DNA of 10,578 nt from Bacillota bacterium (GTDB lineage Bacteria > Bacillota > Clostridia > Christensenellales > UBA1242). Position numbers and translations under genes: made by a program. The stretch spans positions 1-10,578 of the forward strand of contig WQZR01000030.1 of the NCBI GenBank assembly GCA_009780625.1. Reading direction: 5' to 3'. Below are positions 6,638 through 10,578 of the stretch, in pieces. The notes beneath the pieces are model-generated. The model had not been told where the DNA came from, made no database searches, and saw only the letters and a list, made by a program, of their open reading frames with translations. Within the stretch, counting starts at the first letter, position 1. The number at the start of each line of letters is the position of its first letter.

Positions 6638-7777
6638 ATGGAAAAAATTAAACAAAGAAAAATTTCAAACCCACTTGCGGGAAGCATTGCAATATTTATT
6701 GCAGTGGTTTTGTTTTTTGGAATAAGGCTTGCTGGAGCGTTGGAATTGTTTGACTGGATGGGCGAGGCATCTTCTTGGATTGTGAATGGGGTGCTTGTTC
6801 AATTTGTCAGCATCTTTCTTGCACCTGTTTTGATTTATATGTTTCTTTCAAAAAGAAAGCCAAAAGAAATGCTTGGAACATTGGGTTTTAAAAAGACACA
6901 CAAAAAAGTTATTCTCTACAGCATTCTTGGCGGGGTTGCAATGTTTTTTGGCGTGATGGTTCTCTCCATATTTTTTCAATATACATTGGCTGCAATTGGC
7001 TATTCAGACCCATTTAGGAGAGGAGAGCCAATTGAACTTTGGTGGGTGCTTCTTCTGACTGTTTTGGTGACAGCAATCATGCCAGCGTTATGCGAAGAAG
7101 TTCTGACGCGTGGGGTTTTGATGAACAGCCAAAGAGCATATGGCATTAAAAAAGTTATAATCATTTCTGCAGTTGTTTTTGCTCTTATGCACTTTAATAT
7201 AAATCAAGTTTTCTATGCACTTCTTGTTGGTTTGTTTTTGGCAACAATAACACATATTTCAAAAAGCATTTGGCCAGCAATCATTATGCATTTCATTTCA
7301 AACTTTTTTGCAACTCTTTTTGGCTATCTTCACTATAACGAATATTTTGGAAAACAACTTTTTGAATTCTTTGAGTGGGCACTTCTAGGAAACCCATTTC
7401 TTGCATTTGTGAATGGAGCCATAATTTTGGCAACTGCAATTGTGATTATTGCATTTGTGACGGGGAAGATTTTTCTTATTTCAAAAGATGAGCAAGTAAA
7501 AAAGAAACTTAAAACCATGGCGGCAAATCACGAAGAAGCCTATGAAGGCGAAATTTATGTTAAGATGAAAGACGAAGTTATTGCAGAGTTTAACCCTGCA
7601 AAACTTAGAGAGTCTGGAAGAGTTTTGGACTATCTTCTGGAATCTTATAGAGAAGACAGTCAACTTAAAAAAGAGACTTGGAAAAAAGAAAGACTTGCAC
7701 AGGTGTTTTTGTTCGGTGCAATTTTTCTAAGCGGGGCGATGACCATCGCGACATTAGTCTGGGGCTTGTTTATTTAG
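6638..7777 (+). CDS. CPBP-family intramembrane protease with a C-terminal charged domain and extra helix
   Basis: This is a second CPBP protease (379 residues), clearly different in sequence from its upstream neighbour. The active-site motifs are intact: EEVLTR with Glu153, Glu154 and Arg158; FALMH ending in His185; HFISN with His218 and Asn222. After the core, residues about 280-352 form a highly charged, probably cytoplasmic, helical segment with several Lys/Glu-rich runs, followed by a last membrane helix at about 355-377. I do not recognise this tail as standard for the family. The start could be the ATG at 6638 or the adjacent in-frame TTG at 6635. The stop codon TAG (7775-7777) overlaps the AGGAGG of whiA, so the two are very probably cotranscribed and may be translationally coupled. 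Confidence 0.92.
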   Translation: MEKIKQRKISNPLAGSIAIFIAVVLFFGIRLAGALELFDWMGEASSWIVNGVLVQFVSIFLAPVLIYMFLSKRKPKEMLGTLGFKKTHKKVILYSILGGVAMFFGVMVLSIFFQYTLAAIGYSDPFRRGEPIELWWVLLLTVLVTAIMPALCEEVLTRGVLMNSQRAYGIKKVIIISAVVFALMHFNINQVFYALLVGLFLATITHISKSIWPAIIMHFISNFFATLFGYLHYNEYFGKQLFEFFEWALLGNPFLAFVNGAIILATAIVIIAFVTGKIFLISKDEQVKKKLKTMAANHEEAYEGEIYVKMKDEVIAEFNPAKLRESGRVLDYLLESYREDSQLKKETWKKERLAQVFLFGAIFLSGAMTIATLVWGLFI

Positions 7778-7786
7778 GAGGGAAGT

Positions 7787-8560
7787 GTGAACTTTACAAA
7801 TGAAATCAAAAACGAAATATTAAACTTTCAGCCTAAAACTGATTTTGAAAAAGAGGCTTGGAGTTTAGGAACGAATATTATTGATGCTGATTCTATTGAA
7901 GAAATTCAAACAGGTCTTGTTGAACTTTTGGAAGATAACTTTGCCAAGGTTGAAAAAGGCAAGGAAAACCTAGAATATATTATTATAAAAACAATTATAA
8001 AAGCTGCATTCTTTTCAAGCGGGGCAAGCAATATTATTGTTGGCGATTCCTTAACAAAACAAACAAGCCATGGCTATCACTTGCAGTTTGTTTTGCCTTC
8101 TGCCGAAGCGGCAAGGTTTTTGTTGGAGTTGATTGCAGAGTTAGATATTTTGTGCGGAATGGTTGCGAGAGGGAAAAACTTTGTTGTTTATATTTCTGGG
8201 TTTGAACAAGTTATTTTGTTTCTAAAAGAAATGGAGTTTTCTAAGGCTGTGTTGACGTTGGAAAACGAAAACGCAATGCGCGCAATAAGAAAACAGGCAA
8301 ACCGCGAATTTAACTCTGCGCAGTTTAATTTAAAGAAACAAGAAGAAACTGCACAAAAGCAGGTTCTTATGGTTGAAGAGATTGAAAAGCTTATTGGTCT
8401 AGACAACCTCCCAAAGCCGGTGGCAGAAGTTGCAAGAAAGCGTCTTCTAAATCCAGAACTTAGTCTTGAGGAACTTGGGGCGGAGTTGGGGTTGACTAAA
8501 TCGGGGCTTCGTCATAGACTGCGTAAATTGGAAGAAATCTATAGTTTCTTGATTAATTAG
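7787..8560 (+). CDS. whiA: DNA-binding regulator WhiA, short form
   Basis: WhiA combines a degenerate LAGLIDADG homing-endonuclease fold with a C-terminal helix-turn-helix. It is needed for sporulation in Streptomyces and influences cell division and chromosome segregation in B. subtilis. The C-terminal region is unmistakable: IGLDNLP near residue 203, then SLEELGAELG and TKSGLRHRLRK at 237-247. Before it, the Asn-Arg-Glu-Phe-Asn-Ser-Ala-Gln-Phe-Asn run matches the NRLVNCETANLNK stretch of other WhiA proteins, and AAFFSSGAS with YHLQF matches the second LAGLIDADG repeat. At 257 residues it is shorter than the usual 310-325, because most of the first repeat is missing: AAFFSSGAS starts near 73, against about 120 normally. 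The GTG start follows AGGAGG by five bases. It is not beside rapZ or yvcK, its usual neighbours. Its stop overlaps that of the convergent Cys/His-rich gene. Confidence 0.92.
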   Translation: MNFTNEIKNEILNFQPKTDFEKEAWSLGTNIIDADSIEEIQTGLVELLEDNFAKVEKGKENLEYIIIKTIIKAAFFSSGASNIIVGDSLTKQTSHGYHLQFVLPSAEAARFLLELIAELDILCGMVARGKNFVVYISGFEQVILFLKEMEFSKAVLTLENENAMRAIRKQANREFNSAQFNLKKQEETAQKQVLMVEEIEKLIGLDNLPKPVAEVARKRLLNPELSLEELGAELGLTKSGLRHRLRKLEEIYSFLIN

Positions 8561-9054
8561 TGTCTAAATGGAAACGGTCGACAGCCGTGGTTTTCTCTTC
8601 GGACTTCAATCTCACAAGGGCAAGGGCATCTTTCTTTTTGGTCCACAATTCTTTCTATAACTCTTTCTTGAGGAGGACAGCAACAACGCTCTCTGTCTAG
8701 TCTTCCTATTCTGTCAATAACTCTTTCGTATGGGCAGACGCAGCAATCGTTGTCTTTTTGTTCACATAGGCAACAAGTTTTGCAATTGTTTTTGTTATCG
8801 TTGTGGTGGTGATGATGTTCAACTCGATGATGATTCTCTTCGCGTTTATGTTCTCTAGGGTGGTGACAGCACTCGTGGTCTTTCATTATGCGTTCGATTT
8901 CTTTTTCTTGCATCAACAACCAAAGCACCATAATCAAATCGTTGCATTTATTTTGCTCGCAGCAACCATCGCCACTTCTTCCCAAAAATCCGCCACTATT
9001 GCCATTCATTCCGCTAAGCAAAAGTATTGCTAGAAAATTTTGATTTGTCGTCAT
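8557..9054 (-). CDS. Cys/His-rich repeat protein, putative metal-binding, function unknown
   Basis: I do not recognise this 165-residue protein. It has 19 Cys and 13 His. A hydrophobic N-terminus (7-13) leads through a Gly/Ser/Asn-rich stretch to a CCxxxxC group (31-37) and a second hydrophobic run (40-48). Then come ECCHH (61-65), a His-rich linker with five consecutive His (80-84), CxxCCxC at 91-97, CCxC at 104-107, CCC at 124-126, CPCPC at 143-147, and Cys158. Three charged helices of the form ExxI[ED]RI begin at Glu50, Glu110 and Glu130, each ending at a Cys group 12-14 residues later. AAGGA just before the ATG supports the start. The gene is divergent from an ArsR-type repressor, which favours metal or thiol chemistry such as sequestration. 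A Cys-rich spore-surface protein is a real alternative. Its stop overlaps that of whiA. Confidence 0.88.
   Translation of the reverse strand: MTTNQNFLAILLLSGMNGNSGGFLGRSGDGCCEQNKCNDLIMVLWLLMQEKEIERIMKDHECCHHPREHKREENHHRVEHHHHHNDNKNNCKTCCLCEQKDNDCCVCPYERVIDRIGRLDRERCCCPPQERVIERIVDQKERCPCPCEIEVRRENHGCRPFPFRH
8648..8729 (-). repeat. 60-base tandem repeat within the Cys/His-rich gene
   Basis: Bases 8648-8669 and 8708-8729 match at a 60-base offset with only a few differences, sharing ATAACTCTTTC. They encode ERVIDRI and ERVIERI, each followed by a Cys group. The exact 20-codon period shows in-frame duplication of a helix-plus-cysteine unit. Confidence 0.7.
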
Positions 9055-9101
9055 AATTCCTTCTTTTTTTCAGCATACTGCAAAAATATGCCATGTTATT
9101 T

Positions 9102-9129
9102 TTGATACGATTTATATATGACATATATA
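9102..9129 (+). promoter_or_regulatory. Promoter and palindromic operator of the ArsR-type repressor gene
   Basis: TTGATA (9102-9107) and TATATA (9124-9129) form a -35/-10 pair with a 16-base spacer. The palindrome TATATATGACATATATA (9113-9129), perfect around its central base, covers the spacer and the -10. An A+T-rich dyad with TG/CA near the centre is typical of ArsR/SmtB operators, so autorepression is likely. The site lies 59 bases upstream of the divergent Cys/His-rich gene and could control it too. Confidence 0.65.
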
Positions 9130-9141
9130 GGAGTAGTGTGA

Positions 9142-9486
9142 ATGGGAATTTTATGTATGGCACTCGAAAGCGATAAGCGAGATATCATTTTGGACTATAT
9201 GCCAACAGAGAAAGAGTTGTTGGAACTCAGCGGGTTTTTTTCGGCTTTTAGTGATTCAACAAGGCTTAAGATTTTATCTGCACTTTTAGTTTCGGAACTC
9301 TGTGTTTCGGACATAAGTCAGATTTTGAGATTGAATCAAACAACAACAAGTCATCAACTGAAGTTTCTAAAAAACTGTGGAGTGGTGGAGAGCAGGCGCG
9401 AAGGCAAAACAATATTTTATAAAATTGTTAGTTCATATATAGACAGCGTTTTAGTTAATGGTGCTGAGTTTCTCGCTTGCTTGTAA
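9142..9486 (+). CDS. ArsR/SmtB-family winged-helix transcriptional repressor
   Basis: The 114-residue protein has the ArsR fold. The dimer-forming helix region contains FSDSTRLKILSALL (36-49), followed by SELCVSDISQILRLNQTTTSHQLKFL (51-76) as the helix-turn-helix, then the wing with ESRREGKTIFYKI. Members repress their own operon and release DNA on binding metals, metalloids or reactive sulfur. In arsenic and cadmium sensors the alpha-3 site reads ELCVCDL; here it is ELCVSD, keeping Cys54 but losing the second Cys. The other cysteines are 5, 79 and 113, and there is no C-terminal His-rich alpha-5 zinc site, so the inducer cannot be predicted. AGGAG at 9129-9133 sets the start. No efflux or detoxification gene follows; the only apparent partner is the divergent Cys/His-rich gene. 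Confidence 0.93.
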   Translation: MGILCMALESDKRDIILDYMPTEKELLELSGFFSAFSDSTRLKILSALLVSELCVSDISQILRLNQTTTSHQLKFLKNCGVVESRREGKTIFYKIVSSYIDSVLVNGAEFLACL

Positions 9487-9508
9487 AATTGTTTTGCAAA
9501 ATCAATTT
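9486..9508. repeat. Palindrome between the repressor and DnaD genes, related to the spmA-spmB repeat
   Basis: AAATTG-TTTTGC and GCAAAA-T-CAATTT form an imperfect palindrome with one extra base. The same two half-sequences make up the outer arms of the repeat at 4901-5010. The site starts inside the stop codon of the repressor and overlaps the -35 of the upstream DnaD promoter. It is too A+T-rich to be a convincing terminator. Confidence 0.5.
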
Positions 9509-9522
9509 AACTTCGCTATAAT
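9494..9522 (+). promoter_or_regulatory. Upstream promoter of the DnaD-domain gene
   Basis: TTGCAA (9494-9499) and a perfect TATAAT (9517-9522) are separated by 17 bases. Transcription would start near 9529, about 18 bases before the ATG. The leader contains no Shine-Dalgarno sequence. Confidence 0.6.
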
Positions 9523-9532
9523 TAATTTTTAG

Positions 9533-9541
9533 TGTTATAAT
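9533..9541 (+). promoter_or_regulatory. Downstream extended -10 promoter of the DnaD-domain gene, predicted leaderless
   Basis: TGTTATAAT is a perfect extended -10. Five bases (TGCTT) separate it from the ATG at 9547, so initiation would fall on or next to the start codon. It lies 19 bases downstream of the first TATAAT, giving two overlapping promoters. Confidence 0.55.
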
Positions 9542-9546
9542 TGCTT

Positions 9547-10578
9547 ATGAGTTTTTGTAAGATATCATCACAATATCTATATTCTGGTCAAACGATTGTA
9601 GATAACATTTTTGTCACAAGCCATCTTCCAAACCTTGACGGCGATACGGTTAAGGTTTATTTGTATGGGTTGTATGAATGCACAAGCGGTTCGGGCGCAG
9701 GCATTGAAACATTTTCACGCGTTCTTGGAATAAGTGAAAAGAAAATTTGGGAAGCATTTGAAAAGCTTGCCAAAGAAGGTTTGGTTACAATAATCGAAGG
9801 CTATCCAAAAGAAGTTAGATATAACCCTGTCACAAACAAGGTTAAAGAAACAAAACTGTATAGCAGAGAAAAATATTATAACTTTAATATTCAAATTCAA
9901 AACATCATCAGAGAGCGTATGATTACGCCAACGGAATATAAAGAATACTACCTTGTGATTGAAGCATTCAACATGGAGCCAGATGCTCTTGTTATGATTG
10001 CAAAATATGCAACGGGCATCAAGGGCGAAAAGGTGGGGCATGCCTACATCACAACACTTGCAAAAAATTGGGCAAGAGAAGGTTGTCTAACGGTTGAGGC
10101 AGTTGAAAAGAGGTTGAAGCAATATGAAGTTCTAACTGGAGAATTGAAATTGTTGTTTGATGTTCTTAATATAAAGAAAGAACCAACAGTTGATGATAAG
10201 ACAGAATATCTAAATCTTAAAAATCAAGTTGCGTTGACTCTTCCAGAATTTTTTGAAATTGCAAACAGAACAAAAAAGACTGGTTCTAGTTTTTCTAAAT
10301 TTGTGAAGACTGTTCTAGAGCATGCTGAAAAAGGCAAGGGAATGGCTTCTGACATTGAAAAGTCTGAAGAAATCATCAGACAAATTCACGACAAGATTGG
10401 ACGAGGCGAAGTGATTTCCAATCAGATTAGAAGTCTATATAGAAACTGGAGTTATACGCTGGCAATGCCAGATGATGTGATTTTGTATGCACTGGGTCAA
10501 AGTGTTGCGGCGGGAAACCCACTGTTGTATCTAAACAGAACACTTGAGAATTGGGCTGAAGCAGGGGCAAAGACTTTG
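9547..10578 (+). CDS. DnaD-domain replication protein (partial, runs off the right edge)
   Basis: This open frame covers 344 codons without a stop and continues past the window. Its N-terminal region (about 28-90) is a winged-helix of the DnaD/DnaB type, with DTVKVYLYGLYEC, then ISEKKIWEAFEKLAKEGLV. Two C-terminal DnaD domains (the DnaB_2 family) follow. The YxxxIxxxW signature appears as YITTLAKNW (Tyr167-Trp175) and again as YLNRTLENW (Tyr328-Trp336), each followed by a Gly and Thr-containing turn. Such proteins act in Bacillota primosome assembly at origins or restarting forks and help load the replicative helicase through a DnaI/DnaC-type loader, which is often the next gene. Clostridial chromosomal and phage homologues share this layout, so the exact role is not certain. 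Two promoters lie upstream, and there is no Shine-Dalgarno sequence. Confidence 0.9.
   Translation, partial: MSFCKISSQYLYSGQTIVDNIFVTSHLPNLDGDTVKVYLYGLYECTSGSGAGIETFSRVLGISEKKIWEAFEKLAKEGLVTIIEGYPKEVRYNPVTNKVKETKLYSREKYYNFNIQIQNIIRERMITPTEYKEYYLVIEAFNMEPDALVMIAKYATGIKGEKVGHAYITTLAKNWAREGCLTVEAVEKRLKQYEVLTGELKLLFDVLNIKKEPTVDDKTEYLNLKNQVALTLPEFFEIANRTKKTGSSFSKFVKTVLEHAEKGKGMASDIEKSEEIIRQIHDKIGRGEVISNQIRSLYRNWSYTLAMPDDVILYALGQSVAAGNPLLYLNRTLENWAEAGAKTL

Noticed and set aside
8557..9054. Reading the Cys/His-rich frame as non-coding or as an antisense artefact
   Set aside because: It has a good ribosome binding site, nothing credible on the opposite strand, and an in-frame 60-base repeat that keeps the protein pattern, all of which support a real gene.
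9073..9091. GCATA/TATGC inverted repeat upstream of the Cys/His-rich gene
   Set aside because: Only five bases per arm with a nine-base spacer in A+T-rich DNA, which is expected by chance. The 17-bp dyad nearby is the far stronger operator candidate.
9486..9530. Intrinsic terminator of the ArsR-type gene
   Set aside because: The palindrome is nearly all A-T, contains one unpaired base, and is not directly followed by a T-run. It overlaps a good -35 element, so an operator or promoter role fits better.
9715..10041. 108-codon open frame on the - strand
   Set aside because: It lies opposite the DnaD-domain gene, whose frame stays open to the window edge and has domain signatures. The antisense frame shows only Phe/Cys-rich low-information sequence.

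Overview
The window comes from a low-GC Gram-positive bacterium, most likely an uncultured member of the Bacillota (Clostridia-like). Evidence is the A+T-rich coding sequence with AGA-dominated arginine codons, a WhiA homologue, a DnaD-domain replication protein, SpmA/SpmB homologues and clear AAGGAG-type ribosome binding sites on several genes. No mobile element, CRISPR array, tRNA or rRNA is visible. Genes are packed tightly and no gene-free stretch exceeds about 180 bases.

Layout. Bases 3-2570 hold the end of a str-type operon: rpsG (ribosomal protein uS7) and fusA (elongation factor G), closed by an intrinsic terminator with no tuf gene behind it. A promoter starts inside the U-tract of that terminator and drives an unrecognised, internally duplicated multi-spanning membrane protein (2637-3614). 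A bidirectional terminator at 3620-3646 separates it from a leftward pair, spmA (4876-4301) and a two-helix membrane protein (4298-3645). spmB (5053-5562) is divergent from spmA, although the two are normally adjacent and co-directional. The 176-base gap between them carries a large imperfect inverted repeat. Rightward from spmB come two different CPBP-family intramembrane metalloproteases (5582-6616 and 6638-7777), then a short form of the regulator WhiA (7787-8560).

whiA is convergent with, and overlaps by four bases, a leftward gene for a 165-residue protein with 19 Cys and 13 His in helix-plus-cysteine-cluster repeats (9054-8557). That gene is divergent from an ArsR-type repressor (9142-9486). 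A 17-bp palindrome sits between the -35 and -10 of the repressor promoter, so the pair looks like an autoregulated metal- or thiol-response unit. The last gene (9547 onwards) is a DnaD-domain replication protein that runs off the right edge.

How the parts fit. rpsG/fusA serve translation. spmA/spmB, the CPBP proteases and WhiA form a rightward/divergent block of membrane and developmental functions whose link is inferred only from order. The strongest candidate for something undescribed is the Cys/His-rich repeat protein with its ArsR partner. A second pattern of interest is that spmA, both CPBP genes and the DnaD gene have a -10-like hexamer only 4-6 bases upstream of the start codon. In three of these no Shine-Dalgarno sequence is seen, suggesting leaderless transcripts in a group where they are thought to be uncommon.
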